Virus record (IMG/VR): IMGVR_UViG_3300037264_005663
Location: 1 to 54,940 of that record
Length of the DNA: 54,940 nucleotides
Strand: one strand, 5' to 3'
From: a virus
Positions 1-7,676 of the stretch are shown here, one piece after another (the first letter of the stretch is position 1; each line of letters begins with the position of its first letter). The position numbers and the translations under genes are program-made. The notes under the pieces are model-generated. The model saw only the letters and a list, made by a program, of their open reading frames with translations, did no database searches and had not been told where the DNA came from.

Positions 1-2
1 AC

Positions 3-380
3 TACCATACGAAGCAAGAACGAATTCGTGTGGAGGAGGAGGTGAGATTTCAAGAACTCGCCCGCAAGAAAGCGGAGGGGGAGGCCCTCCTCGCAGCGCA
101 GGCGGCGGAGGACATGGGCGACGTGGCAGCAGCCGAAGAAATCCTGTCCGCTCCCGTCGTGCCGCGGATCGTGAAACTGGATTCTACCGTCCCTATGACT
201 CCCGGGCTGTCCATGACTGACACTTGGTCCTACCGCATCGTAAATATCGGGCAGATCCCGCGTGAGTATATGATGCCGGACGAGAAAAAGATTGGCGCCA
301 TGGTGCGCGCCAGCAAGGGGACTGTGGTGATTCCCGGAGTTGAAGTCGTGAAGGGAACGTCTGTCGCGCAGCGCTCGTAA
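3..380 (+). CDS. Phage protein of unknown function, 5' end cut by window
   Basis: The frame is open from the window edge, so the true start probably lies upstream; the first in-window start codon is GTG at 30. The N-terminal part is an alanine/glutamate-rich helix (probable coiled coil). The C-terminal ~65 residues form a compact domain with the motifs REYMMPDEKKIGAMV and VIPGVEVVKG. I associate this tail with phage proteins found near recombination or replication genes, but I cannot assign a function. It ends 5 bases before the replication-initiator-like gene, so the two are probably co-transcribed. Confidence 0.7.
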   Translation, partial: YHTKQERIRVEEEVRFQELARKKAEGEALLAAQAAEDMGDVAAAEEILSAPVVPRIVKLDSTVPMTPGLSMTDTWSYRIVNIGQIPREYMMPDEKKIGAMVRASKGTVVIPGVEVVKGTSVAQRS

Positions 381-385
381 CAATT

Positions 386-1459
386 ATGAGCATCCAAGCC
401 ATCGCCTGGGTATTTGAACGATCACCGAGCGTAGGGACAGAGCGTTTGGTGCTTTTGTCTATTGCCAACCACGTTGATCCAGACGGCGAAAATGCGTGGC
501 CCAAACTCGCAACCATCGCGGCGGAAGCCAACTGCTCGGTGAGAGTCGCACAACGAGCGATTCAGAGATTGGTAGAGCATGGCGAATTAGAAATCCATGG
601 GAGAGACCCCACATCGAGAGCAGATAGGGCGGGGCGGAAATTCAGAATGGCGCAATTCAATATATGGAGACGGGGTGACGCCGGAGACACCCCGCAACGG
701 AAACCAACCACCCAACCAGGGATTACTGACGAGATAATCGCCGCCATGGAACGGGGTGACGCCTATGACACCCCGCGCTTGGAACGGGGTGACGCCGAAA
801 GTATTGACGGGGTGACGCCGGTGGTAAGACGGGGTGACGCCGGTGGCGCTGGATTGCCTCGCGATATAAAGGAACGCGTGCGTCGGAGATCCGTCCCTAA
901 CCGTCCGGAACCGTCCGAAAGAAGCGCACCAGTGCGCCGTAAACGTTCAATCGGGGATCCAGCCCCACACGGATTCGACAAATTCTGGGAGGTCTGGGGC
1001 CGGCGCGAGGCGAAACTCGAAGCCATGAGGGCATGGGAGGAGCAGGGACTACATCTAAACCAGCAATTAGCCGCTCGAGTCGTATCGGCAGTAGAGGAGC
1101 AGGAACGCCGCGGGATGCTAGATTGGACGACTAGGGACCCCCGCACCAAACGTCTCCTAGTCCCACACCCTGCAACTTGGCTCCGCGGACAACGATGGGA
1201 GGACGAACCACCGAGATCGAAAGCCGAGAAACCACTACCACCGGAGCATCGCGCCCAACTCGATGCGTTGCGCCGCGAGAGCGAGCAACTTAGACTCGAG
1301 ATGTCGCGCCATGGAACAGGTGGTGTCTCACCTGAGGCACAGCAGAAGGTGACGGCTATCGTCTCGAGTATTAAAACCAAGATTCCGGATACGCCAACAC
1401 GCAACGCCGCGGAAGAAGTTGAACGTCTTAAACTCTGGGATAGGGACAGGACGAGATGA
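386..1459 (+). CDS. O-like replication initiator with N-terminal winged helix and internal iterons
   Basis: The 357-residue protein starts with an HTH_36-like winged-helix domain (residues ~1-85) of the type at the N-terminus of phage replication/DnaD-like proteins. Residues ~95-160 are low complexity with repeated RGDA motifs, encoded by five identical 13-bp DNA repeats. The C-terminal half carries a helicase-loader-like helical segment (FDKFWEVWGRREAKLEAMRAW, HPATWLRGQRWEDE), reminiscent of DnaD/DUF-type loader tails. The arrangement resembles lambda O, where the origin lies inside the initiator gene. The ATG at 386 follows the previous stop closely. The initiator role is inferred from domains and iterons. 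Confidence 0.75.
   Translation: MSIQAIAWVFERSPSVGTERLVLLSIANHVDPDGENAWPKLATIAAEANCSVRVAQRAIQRLVEHGELEIHGRDPTSRADRAGRKFRMAQFNIWRRGDAGDTPQRKPTTQPGITDEIIAAMERGDAYDTPRLERGDAESIDGVTPVVRRGDAGGAGLPRDIKERVRRRSVPNRPEPSERSAPVRRKRSIGDPAPHGFDKFWEVWGRREAKLEAMRAWEEQGLHLNQQLAARVVSAVEEQERRGMLDWTTRDPRTKRLLVPHPATWLRGQRWEDEPPRSKAEKPLPPEHRAQLDALRRESEQLRLEMSRHGTGGVSPEAQQKVTAIVSSIKTKIPDTPTRNAAEEVERLKLWDRDRTR
670..841 (+). repeat. Five 13-bp iterons inside the initiator gene: putative replication origin
   Basis: The exact 13-mer ACGGGGTGACGCC occurs at 670-682, 751-763, 784-796, 807-819 and 829-841. The first two copies extend into dyads GGGGTG-N10-CACCCC. Four copies share one reading frame, but the copy at 807 is in another frame and encodes a different peptide. 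The identity is therefore held at the DNA level and not just as a protein repeat. Iterons within an initiator gene are typical of lambdoid-type origins. No strongly AT-rich unwinding element is obvious immediately next to them. Confidence 0.75.
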
Positions 1460-1650
1460 TTGTGTTTGTTGTGCTGTGGTTGGCGATCACGGTAGCTCTC
1501 GGTTTGTTTCTTGTGGTTGTGGCTTCCGTGATGGAACGAAGCACTCAGCGCCAGATTCAGCGGGATTTGGTGGCCGAGGAATTGGAGGGGTTGCGCCTTT
1601 GGTGGGACTGGAGATATCCTAATTTGTGCGATCGTTCGAAGACGGAATAG
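1456..1650 (+). CDS. Small single-pass membrane protein
   Basis: This 64-residue protein starts at an ATG overlapping the initiator's stop codon (ATGA), a sign of translational coupling. Residues 1-25 are a strongly hydrophobic segment (MIVFVVLWLAITVALGLFLV), followed by a charged helix. The likely topology is N-terminal membrane anchor with a cytoplasmic tail. No family recognised. Confidence 0.65.
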   Translation: MIVFVVLWLAITVALGLFLVVVASVMERSTQRQIQRDLVAEELEGLRLWWDWRYPNLCDRSKTE

Positions 1651-1676
1651 ATCAACACCAGAACCAAGGAGAATTC

Positions 1677-2144
1677 ATGCAAGACGTCGAACGTTTCACC
1701 GGCAAAGAATCTATCACTCTTCGCGATGTCGTGGACTTCCTGAATGCCGCGCTGCAATCCGACCGGATCGGCATTAGCAACTTATTTCTGCGACGTGTCA
1801 CTGTCAACAGGACACTAGCGGAGCACCCGACGCTGCAGGTAGCACGCGAGCAGGGGAATTTCTACACCAGCCCGCTCGGGCTCCTCAATGGTCTGTTCGG
1901 TAGAGCTCCTGACGGTAAGGGCGCCATCTGGTACGATACCAACCAGGGCAGACTAGGTGAGGCCCGAATCGTCAGATTCTACGTCAGAGCGGAGCCGGCG
2001 AAACCGGCATCACCGGTCAAGGCTGCGGCGCCGGCGCCGAAGAAACCATCGCGCCGCGAGAAACCAAAGGCCACGGCGAATCGCGTTGTCAACGAGGCGC
2101 TTGCACCGAAGAAGCACAAGACCAAATCCACCGTGGAGGAGTAA
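1677..2144 (+). CDS. Unknown protein with Lys/Pro/Ala-rich tail
   Basis: I chose the ATG at 1677 because AAGGAG sits 5-6 bases upstream; a longer frame from 1626 lacks a ribosome site. The ~155-residue product has a folded N-terminal part (residues ~1-105) and a basic, disordered tail rich in Lys, Pro and Ala that could bind nucleic acid or a partner. The stop overlaps the next ATG (TAATG), so it is coupled to the DUF1937-MazG gene. Function unknown. Confidence 0.7.
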   Translation: MQDVERFTGKESITLRDVVDFLNAALQSDRIGISNLFLRRVTVNRTLAEHPTLQVAREQGNFYTSPLGLLNGLFGRAPDGKGAIWYDTNQGRLGEARIVRFYVRAEPAKPASPVKAAAPAPKKPSRREKPKATANRVVNEALAPKKHKTKSTVEE

Positions 2145-2929
2145 TGGAACCCGAAGAACTCGTCTATCTCGCCTGTCCGTATTCACATGACGATCCGTCC
2201 GTTCGTATGTGCCGTTTCGTCACGGCCAGCTTGACCGCAGCCGATCTCATGCGCAAGGGCGAGTTGGTGTTTTCTCCAATCTCGCACGGCCACCCGATTG
2301 CCATGATGGGGTCGCTACCACTTGGATTCGACTATTGGGGACGACACAATCGAGCTGTTCTGTCGCGATGCTCGAAACTATATGTGCTCGAGATCGACGG
2401 GTGGGACAAATCAGTGGGTGTCGCAGCCGAGATCGATCTGGCGTGCCGGATGGGTATATTCACCGAGTTCATTCGTCCGCCCGTGGACCATTCACCTCCG
2501 TCGGCGGATGCCCCGTTTGATTTCCGCCGGCTGCAGAACGAAGTGCAGGAATGGGTGACGCGCAACTTCGGCGACAGCCCAGCGCACCGCCCGCTCCTCG
2601 GAGTAGCGGAGGAGGTGGGCGAACTCGCACTCGAGCACATGCAACACCTGGAGACGATTTTCCTGGGGCTGGTGCGCTCGACAGGGGAGTTGGCGCATTC
2701 GCAGCTCAAGCAGGAGCAGGGTGTGCGTGGGACAGCGGCGGAGCACGAGGAATTAGCCAGGGACGCCGTGGCAGATATCGTCGTCTTCCTGGCCGCATAT
2801 TGTACGGCGCGCGGGTTTGATTTTCAGGAGATAGTCGAGACGACGTGGACCAAAGTTCGCCAACGGGACTGGAAGCGCAACCCCAAGACTGGAGTGGCGC
2901 CGTTTATCGACGCTATGGGAGGTGCGTGA
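2144..2929 (+). CDS. DUF1937-MazG fusion: nucleotide-processing enzyme
   Basis: Residues 1-115 match the DUF1937 / nucleoside 2-deoxyribosyltransferase-like fold (YLACPYSH near the N-terminus, ISHGHPIA at 46-53, DGWDKSVGVAAEI at 85-97). Residues ~125-255 are an all-alpha MazG-type NTP pyrophosphohydrolase with EEVGE at 156-160 and a later ARDAVADIVVF metal-binding helix at 205-215. MazG enzymes hydrolyse (d)NTPs to (d)NMPs. The fusion suggests linked base/nucleoside and nucleotide processing. It may shape the dNTP pool for the PurZ pathway encoded 3 kb downstream; that link is inferred. Confidence 0.8.
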   Translation: MEPEELVYLACPYSHDDPSVRMCRFVTASLTAADLMRKGELVFSPISHGHPIAMMGSLPLGFDYWGRHNRAVLSRCSKLYVLEIDGWDKSVGVAAEIDLACRMGIFTEFIRPPVDHSPPSADAPFDFRRLQNEVQEWVTRNFGDSPAHRPLLGVAEEVGELALEHMQHLETIFLGLVRSTGELAHSQLKQEQGVRGTAAEHEELARDAVADIVVFLAAYCTARGFDFQEIVETTWTKVRQRDWKRNPKTGVAPFIDAMGGA

Positions 2930-3117
2930 TGGGGCACGCTTCTAACGTTCATCTTCCGCCGGAATCGGGGAAATATGAGGTCCGTTTCCGCGATTCGGGA
3001 ACGTGGTACGTGCGCTGGTGGAACGCCGAAGAGCAGCGCTGGTTGCTTGACGCCGGCGGCAGCCACGCGGCCTACGAACCGCGGATTGTGGTCGCGTGGA
3101 GGGAGGCGTCGGCGTGA
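2929..3117 (+). CDS. Small unknown protein
   Basis: A 62-residue protein whose ATG overlaps the previous stop (TGATG). It is rich in Trp, Arg and Tyr (YEVRFRDSGTWYVRWWN), suggesting a small beta-sheet fold. It overlaps the GTG start of the methyltransferase gene, so the three genes are translationally coupled. No family recognised. Confidence 0.6.
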   Translation: MGHASNVHLPPESGKYEVRFRDSGTWYVRWWNAEEQRWLLDAGGSHAAYEPRIVVAWREASA

Positions 3118-3740
3118 CGCCATACTATCAGGACGAATGGGCCACGATCTACCACGGGGACTGTAGGGAGGCGATGTCTGGGTTGGTGGCGGATGTTGTA
3201 GTGAGTGACCCGCCGTACGGATTAGGACTTGCTTCTTGGGATGAAGATGTGCCACCACAATCAGTTTTACAGCAATGTTTATCCGTTGCGTCTGGACCAT
3301 GCTTGTGGTTCGGCGCGGCGGTACCGCGCCGTTTGTTTGCTTTCGCCTCTTACGATCCTCCCCCCGATCTCTGTATCGTCTGGCACGCAACATTTTCTCT
3401 CGCTGCTACGGCTGCGCATGGCATGTATTACAGATGGCACCCCATCTGGCTATGGGCACGCGGCACCAAGATTGGATTAGAGCGTGATGTTATCGAGATA
3501 CCGTGTGATGGACACAACGGCTGGAGCCACCCGGGAACTAAGCCGCTTGCACTAATGAAGAGATTAGTGAAGGCGATAGAAGGCGGAACGATCCTCGACC
3601 CCTTCATGGGCTCCGGCACGACGTTGCGCGCCGCGAAAGACTTATGCCGCCGGTCCATCGGAATCGAGATTGAAGAGCACTACTGCGAGATCGCGGCACG
3701 ACGGTTGAGCCAAGAGGTGTTAGAGTTTGACCAAGCGTAA
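3114..3740 (+). CDS. Short beta-class DNA methyltransferase
   Basis: The catalytic motif DPPY (residues 32-35) precedes the SAM-binding motif DPFMGSGTT (162-170), the order of beta-class N6-adenine or N4-cytosine DNA methyltransferases. At 208 residues it is short and has little room for a target-recognition domain. I chose GTG at 3114 because it overlaps the preceding stop and has GGAGGGAGG just upstream. A PDDEXK nuclease gene overlaps its end, but no matched restriction enzyme is evident, so it is probably an orphan phage modification enzyme. If the DNA carries 2-aminoadenine, an adenine-specific enzyme would meet an unusual substrate. Confidence 0.85.
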   Translation: MTPYYQDEWATIYHGDCREAMSGLVADVVVSDPPYGLGLASWDEDVPPQSVLQQCLSVASGPCLWFGAAVPRRLFAFASYDPPPDLCIVWHATFSLAATAAHGMYYRWHPIWLWARGTKIGLERDVIEIPCDGHNGWSHPGTKPLALMKRLVKAIEGGTILDPFMGSGTTLRAAKDLCRRSIGIEIEEHYCEIAARRLSQEVLEFDQA

Positions 3741-4194
3741 CCGCGGCATCCGCCTCACCGAACAAGAGCTGCGCGCCCTGATGACTCGCGGCTTCACGGT
3801 TAAGGGGTATGAGGTTGACGGCCGACGTCCTCCCTCCGGCTCGGAACTCGAGGTGATCAACAACACAGAACCCAAATTCAAGTCGCTGGAGGAGCGCGAT
3901 TACGCCGGACATCTTGGGGCGCTGGGTGAGCCATGGTTGTACGAACCACAGGGATTCAGCGTCGGGCTGGCCGGCAGATATTGGCCGGATTTCCGTCTGC
4001 GCGCCAACGGACGCGGGGGCTTTACATTCCACGAGGTCAAGGGTTCCACGAAGCGCGTCAGGTTCCTGCGGGCGCGGTCGCAACGTGGAATAGACAAAAT
4101 CCAGATTGCTGCGCTCCTGTTCCCTGAGCACGATTGGTTCCTGGTGCGGTGGGACGCCGCTAGGGAGTGGTGGGATGTCCAAGAAGTCAAGTAA
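3727..4194 (+). CDS. PDDEXK nuclease (DUF1064 / Holliday-junction-resolvase-like)
   Basis: The 155-residue protein has the DUF1064-like layout: an acidic residue near 57, PDF at 87-89, and HEVKG at 102-106 giving the E-x-K signature (E103, K105). These make the D-ExK metal site of PDDEXK nucleases. Phage relatives are thought to resolve branched DNA. The start is TTG at 3727, inside the end of the methyltransferase gene. A restriction partner for the methyltransferase is possible but less likely, given the missing recognition domain and the small size. Confidence 0.75.
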   Translation: MTKRNRGIRLTEQELRALMTRGFTVKGYEVDGRRPPSGSELEVINNTEPKFKSLEERDYAGHLGALGEPWLYEPQGFSVGLAGRYWPDFRLRANGRGGFTFHEVKGSTKRVRFLRARSQRGIDKIQIAALLFPEHDWFLVRWDAAREWWDVQEVK

Positions 4195-4717
4195 GAAATC
4201 CAGGCCCGCTCCAGGTACACGACGAATAACAAAGAAACCCCCGGTAGCCGTGGTGAAGAAACGGCGGATAAAACCTAGGAGCCACGCGGCCAAGCCCGGG
4301 CAGCCGAAGGGACGCGGCCAGATCCCGGCGGTCCAGTCGGCGACCGCACGACAACCGCGGCGACAAATTCTACCACCTCCGGAAGATTGTGGTCCAATAA
4401 TCGAGTCCGCCCCTCCGATACCCGCGGAGCCACCTGCCTTGCCTCCGGTTCCACCCCCGGGCGCCGGCCGGCCCCACATGCCGCGGCTACCACAGAAGCC
4501 CTCCTGGCGGGACCCCGCGCGCCGGGCCAAAGCCGAGGAGCGCTTCCGGGCTGGAGGCGAGACTCCAGAAGATCGCGATGTCCTCCGCCGGTGGGGTATT
4601 TCGCGTCTGATGGTGGGCGGCAGATGGAAGAGTACCGAAGAGCCAGGAGAGCCACACATAGTCGAGGAGGAACGCCGGCACACGCCGCGCGTCAGGAGGG
4701 CGAGTGTCGCGAGGTAA
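4175..4717 (+). CDS. Basic, proline-rich disordered protein
   Basis: The ATG at 4175, with AGGGAG upstream, overlaps the nuclease gene's 3' end. The ~180-residue product is rich in Lys, Arg and Pro for its first 120 residues and then has a more structured segment (DPARRAKAEERFRAGG, DRDVLRRWGISRLMVGGRW). The composition suggests nucleic-acid binding. No family recognised, and the long overlap in another frame lowers confidence in its full extent. Confidence 0.55.
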   Translation: MSKKSSKKSRPAPGTRRITKKPPVAVVKKRRIKPRSHAAKPGQPKGRGQIPAVQSATARQPRRQILPPPEDCGPIIESAPPIPAEPPALPPVPPPGAGRPHMPRLPQKPSWRDPARRAKAEERFRAGGETPEDRDVLRRWGISRLMVGGRWKSTEEPGEPHIVEEERRHTPRVRRASVAR

Positions 4718-4824
4718 TGCTGGGCCCGGCGCCGCGTCAACCGGGGAGAAGGATCTGGTTGTGAACGCTCCCGACCTGCACGGGCGGTGTTCACAAGGGC
4801 AGGGAAGCCCACCCAGTAGATATC

Positions 4825-4854
4825 TTGACAGTGGGGGGCCAGTGGGGATAGAAT
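4825..4854 (+). promoter_or_regulatory. Sigma-70-like promoter, copy A of a conserved phage promoter
   Basis: TTGACA at 4825-4830 and TAGAAT at 4849-4854 are separated by 18 bases. The G-rich spacer contains CCAGTGGGG and the -35 box is preceded by TATC. A near-identical element with TATAAT lies at 50007-50036. Transcription would begin near 4861, just ahead of the gene at 4877, and could run through purZ. Confidence 0.7.
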
Positions 4855-4876
4855 GGGGCACAACACCGGAGTGTTG

Positions 4877-5107
4877 ATGATTAGGAAGGCCACGATTGAT
4901 AAATGTCCGGCCACCGGGAAACCAATCCGCGTGGACGATCGTAGGATGTGGGCTTCAACTATGACGATCCCGAAGGCGGCAAGCGACCTCATCTGCATCA
5001 TCGAACGCGGGTCCGGACCACGGTTGTGTCCATATCAGCAAGGTTGTACGAAGACTATCGAGGGCAGGGTAGTTGACTGCCGCTGGGAGAGGCTTCATGA
5101 TGGATGA
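4877..5107 (+). CDS. Small Cys-containing protein, first gene after promoter A
   Basis: I chose the ATG at 4877 because the in-frame ATG at 4853 overlaps the -10 box and would precede the transcription start. GGAG lies 5 bases upstream of 4877. The 76-residue product has scattered cysteines (KCPATGKPI, LCPYQQGC) that could form a metal site. It is first in the purZ-containing unit. Function unknown. Confidence 0.65.
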   Translation: MIRKATIDKCPATGKPIRVDDRRMWASTMTIPKAASDLICIIERGSGPRLCPYQQGCTKTIEGRVVDCRWERLHDG

Positions 5108-5300
5108 GTTGCGTCGCGTACATCTTCGTGGTGGACCATTCGACGGCGCCATTCGTGTAATTCCCGAGGGCGACAGGCTCCTCGTCGGTATCGAGCGCAA
5201 CGGTAAGAGGTTCACACTCACGTATGACAAAGTAGACGCGGTGACGGACACGGGGCTCGTGATGTTTCAATTCCGCGGGGAAACGACGAGTGGAGATTGA
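5097..5300 (+). CDS. Small GGPxDG-family protein
   Basis: A 67-residue protein with the motif RGGPFDGAIRVIPEG near the N-terminus and predicted beta strands after it. Similar GGPxDG proteins are encoded at 11457, 16185 and 16826, so this is one of a small phage family. The ATG pair at 5097/5100 lies just after GGGAGAGG. It overlaps both neighbours. Role unknown. Confidence 0.65.
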   Translation: MMDELRRVHLRGGPFDGAIRVIPEGDRLLVGIERNGKRFTLTYDKVDAVTDTGLVMFQFRGETTSGD

Positions 5301-5487
5301 TGTGGATGTTGCAAGACGTGTTGTCGATGCGCTCTGTCGTTCATATAATCTCGTGCTACACATCGACAGCACGCGTTCCATTCTGGCCGGCGAAACTGAA
5401 ATTAGCGAATCACCGCTTACCCGCGATTTAGAGCGGGCCAAGAACGAAATGCGAGAGACACTCGATCGAGATGGAGTCGCGTGGTAG
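5290..5487 (+). CDS. Small unknown protein upstream of purZ
   Basis: A 65-residue protein with a likely GTG start at 5290, overlapping the previous gene. It is predicted mostly helical and charged. The ribosome site is weak, so the start is uncertain. It ends 27 bases before purZ and is presumably co-transcribed with it. Confidence 0.5.
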   Translation: MEIDVDVARRVVDALCRSYNLVLHIDSTRSILAGETEISESPLTRDLERAKNEMRETLDRDGVAW

Positions 5488-5514
5488 TCACAGAAGTACA
5501 GGGGGGATAACATT

Positions 5515-7137
5515 GTGCGGCGTATCGTACTGATTTCTGGTCCTGTCGGATCGGGGAAGACGACTCTGGCCGACAGACTAACGTCGAGCTTCCGTCTGCA
5601 GATGGTCAAGAGTCGCGATGTGATTCGGTCACTCGAAGATATGCACAGCAAGGGCCGCGGGCTATTCCAGGCGGCCGGCGACCGGTTGGACCAGCATACT
5701 TCTGGCGGATGGCTCGCGAGCTGGATCGCACAGCAGGACGAGGCTGTATCGGACTCCGCGGAGTTCGTAATCGATGCTGTGCGCACGAGTCCGCAGATCG
5801 AGGGCATCCGCGAGAGGTTCGGGTCGCGCGTCGTACACGTTCACCTCACTGCATCAGACGGCGCCCTAAAGCAGCGCTATGGTTCACGTCACAACCGCGA
5901 CGTGGACGAGATGTCTTCGTACGAAAAGGTCAAGGCCAATGCCACAGAGCGCAACATCGGCAATTTGGCGGTGATCGCCGATCTGGTGATCAACACGGAG
6001 CGCTCCACGCCTGAGGACGTCTTCATTCGTGTGGCTGCGGCACTCGGATATTTCGGGCGAGGGACCGACCGTCTGGTGGATGTACTGGTCGGAGGACAAT
6101 ACGGCAGCGAGGGTAAGGGGCATATCACGTCGTACATCTCCGGAGAATACGGAGTGCTCGTGCGCGTTGGTGGCCCCAATGCCGGCCACAGCGTCTACCT
6201 CGAGGATTCCAGCAAATACGCACATCACCACCTCCCGTCAGGGACGCTGCATTCCAGTGCGCGACTTGTACTGGGGCCAGGCGCCACACTCTACGTGCCG
6301 AAGCTGTTGCGCGAGATCGCCACATGTAAGGTTGGAACTTCGCGTCTCTCTATCGACCCGCAGGCCATGATCATAGAGGATGGGGATCGGAAGGCTGAAG
6401 ACCGCACGCTGAAGAAGAGCATCGCCTCGACCGCGCAGGGCGTAGGATTCGCCACCGCGCGCAAGGTGCTCCGCGGTGCATTCCCCAGCCGAGTCCCTGT
6501 TCGTCTCGCGAGGGACATCCCCGAACTGCGCCCGTTCTTGTGTGAGACTCGTCGCGTGTTGGACGACGCGTTCCGCACCGGGACACGTGTCCTCCTCGAG
6601 GGGACCCAGGGGACGGGGCTCAGCATCCATCACGGCAGTTATCCGCACGTGACATCCCGCGATACTACAGTAAGCGGGTGCCTAGCGGACGCCGGTATTC
6701 CGCCCAGCCGCGTGCGCAGGATCATGATGGTCTGTCGTTCGTACCCAATCCGCGTGCAGGATTCCGTAACCGGGCAGACGTCGGGTCCGATGAGCCAGGA
6801 TCTGTCGTACACCGAACTCAGCCGGCGCAGTGGTATTCCATTGAGCGAATTGAAGGCAACGGAAACCACCACCACCACCAAGCGGCAGCGCCGGCTGTCG
6901 GAATTCGATTGGAGACTGTTTAGGGTGGCAACTTCTCTGAACGGACCGACAGATATTGCACTCACCTTCGCTGATTATGTGAGGGTCGAGAATCGCCAGG
7001 CACAACGTTTCGAACAGCTGACGAGCGAGACCATCCGGTTCATCGAGGAACTCGAGCGGGTGTCTGGGGCTCCGGTTTCGCTCATTTCGACGCGTTTCGG
7101 GCCGCGCGCTATTATAGATCGCCGCAGGTGGTCGTAA
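5515..7137 (+). CDS. purZ: P-loop kinase fused to PurZ-type 2-aminodeoxyadenylosuccinate synthetase
   Basis: Residues 1-180 are a P-loop nucleotide kinase-like domain (Walker A GPVGSGKT at 9-16). Residues 186-540 are an adenylosuccinate synthetase: GGQYGSEGKG (193-202), GGPNAGHS (219-226), LEGTQGTGLSIHHG (361-374), and TTTTTKRQRR plus FDW (451-466). PurA has a catalytic Asp in G-Q-W-G-D-E-G-K-G; here that position is Ser198, the replacement known in phage PurZ enzymes that join dGMP and aspartate towards 2-amino-dAMP. PurZ is usually single-domain, so the kinase fusion is unusual; it might phosphorylate dGMP, the product dZMP or another dNMP. The GTG start at 5515 follows AGGGGGG. The PurZ assignment is strong; the kinase substrate is unknown. 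Confidence 0.87.
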   Translation: MRRIVLISGPVGSGKTTLADRLTSSFRLQMVKSRDVIRSLEDMHSKGRGLFQAAGDRLDQHTSGGWLASWIAQQDEAVSDSAEFVIDAVRTSPQIEGIRERFGSRVVHVHLTASDGALKQRYGSRHNRDVDEMSSYEKVKANATERNIGNLAVIADLVINTERSTPEDVFIRVAAALGYFGRGTDRLVDVLVGGQYGSEGKGHITSYISGEYGVLVRVGGPNAGHSVYLEDSSKYAHHHLPSGTLHSSARLVLGPGATLYVPKLLREIATCKVGTSRLSIDPQAMIIEDGDRKAEDRTLKKSIASTAQGVGFATARKVLRGAFPSRVPVRLARDIPELRPFLCETRRVLDDAFRTGTRVLLEGTQGTGLSIHHGSYPHVTSRDTTVSGCLADAGIPPSRVRRIMMVCRSYPIRVQDSVTGQTSGPMSQDLSYTELSRRSGIPLSELKATETTTTTKRQRRLSEFDWRLFRVATSLNGPTDIALTFADYVRVENRQAQRFEQLTSETIRFIEELERVSGAPVSLISTRFGPRAIIDRRRWS

Positions 7138-7467
7138 ATGTCCATGAAGTGCCAATGTTGGCGTTGTGTGGACCACGAATCCCAGCCGAGGCATCCGATC
7201 ATGATCTTCGCGCAGGACATGGAGTCATCACTCGCGAAACACGACGAGGAACGCGGACCGACTGGATGGCGTAATAAGTCGCTCGCGTTTCTGTTCTATC
7301 GGTTGCATCAGGAAGTGCTGGAGTTGCACGAGGTCATCCTGTCCGGCGACAGTAGGAACATCCGGAGCGAAGCGGTGGATGTGGCCAATTTCGCCATGAT
7401 GATCTCAGATATCCAGCCAATCGTTGCGCACGTCTGTGACAACCAGGTGGCGGAGTCAGATGATTGA
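7138..7467 (+). CDS. MazG-like (d)NTP pyrophosphohydrolase, MazZ candidate
   Basis: This 109-residue all-alpha protein has the MazG metal-binding pattern E59xxE62...E78xxD81 (RLHQEVLELHEVI, SEAVDVANFAMM). It begins at the codon right after purZ's stop. In Z-genome phages, MazZ converts dGTP to dGMP, the PurZ substrate, so this position suggests the same role. The N-terminus has CQCWRC, a possible metal-binding addition. Generic phage MazG proteins look similar, so MazZ activity is inferred from context. Confidence 0.78.
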   Translation: MSMKCQCWRCVDHESQPRHPIMIFAQDMESSLAKHDEERGPTGWRNKSLAFLFYRLHQEVLELHEVILSGDSRNIRSEAVDVANFAMMISDIQPIVAHVCDNQVAESDD

Positions 7468-7499
7468 CTCCACAGAACACGCGGAGGCATGGTAAGGAC

Positions 7500-7676
7500 A
7501 TGACCACGAAGAGTGAGGACCGATTCCACGCCAAAGAAATCAAGCTCCGCGTGGAGCGCCCACATCACACTCTGTTTATCAAGGCGGCGAAGAACGCTGG
7601 GCTCAATTTGTCGGCGTGGATTCGTGCGCGCTTGCTCGATGCCGCCAGGAGAGAAACGAATGGTGGCGGCAGATGA
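7500..7676 (+). CDS. Ribbon-helix-helix / CopG-like small DNA-binding protein
   Basis: The 58-residue protein has a beta strand (KEIKLRVERPHHTLF) followed by helices with the typical turn (AAKNAGLNLSAWIRARLLDAA), the pattern of RHH repressors and antitoxins. The ATG at 7500 follows AAGG. Its stop overlaps the next start (ATGA). It may regulate the phage; no toxin partner is evident. Confidence 0.65.
   Translation: MTTKSEDRFHAKEIKLRVERPHHTLFIKAAKNAGLNLSAWIRARLLDAARRETNGGGR

Noticed and set aside
4275-4655. Long minus-strand open frames opposite several genes (e.g. 4275-4655, 18638-19768, 22549-23409)
   Set aside because: They mirror GC-rich coding sequence on the + strand, lack ribosome sites and match no family; all well-supported genes here are on + .
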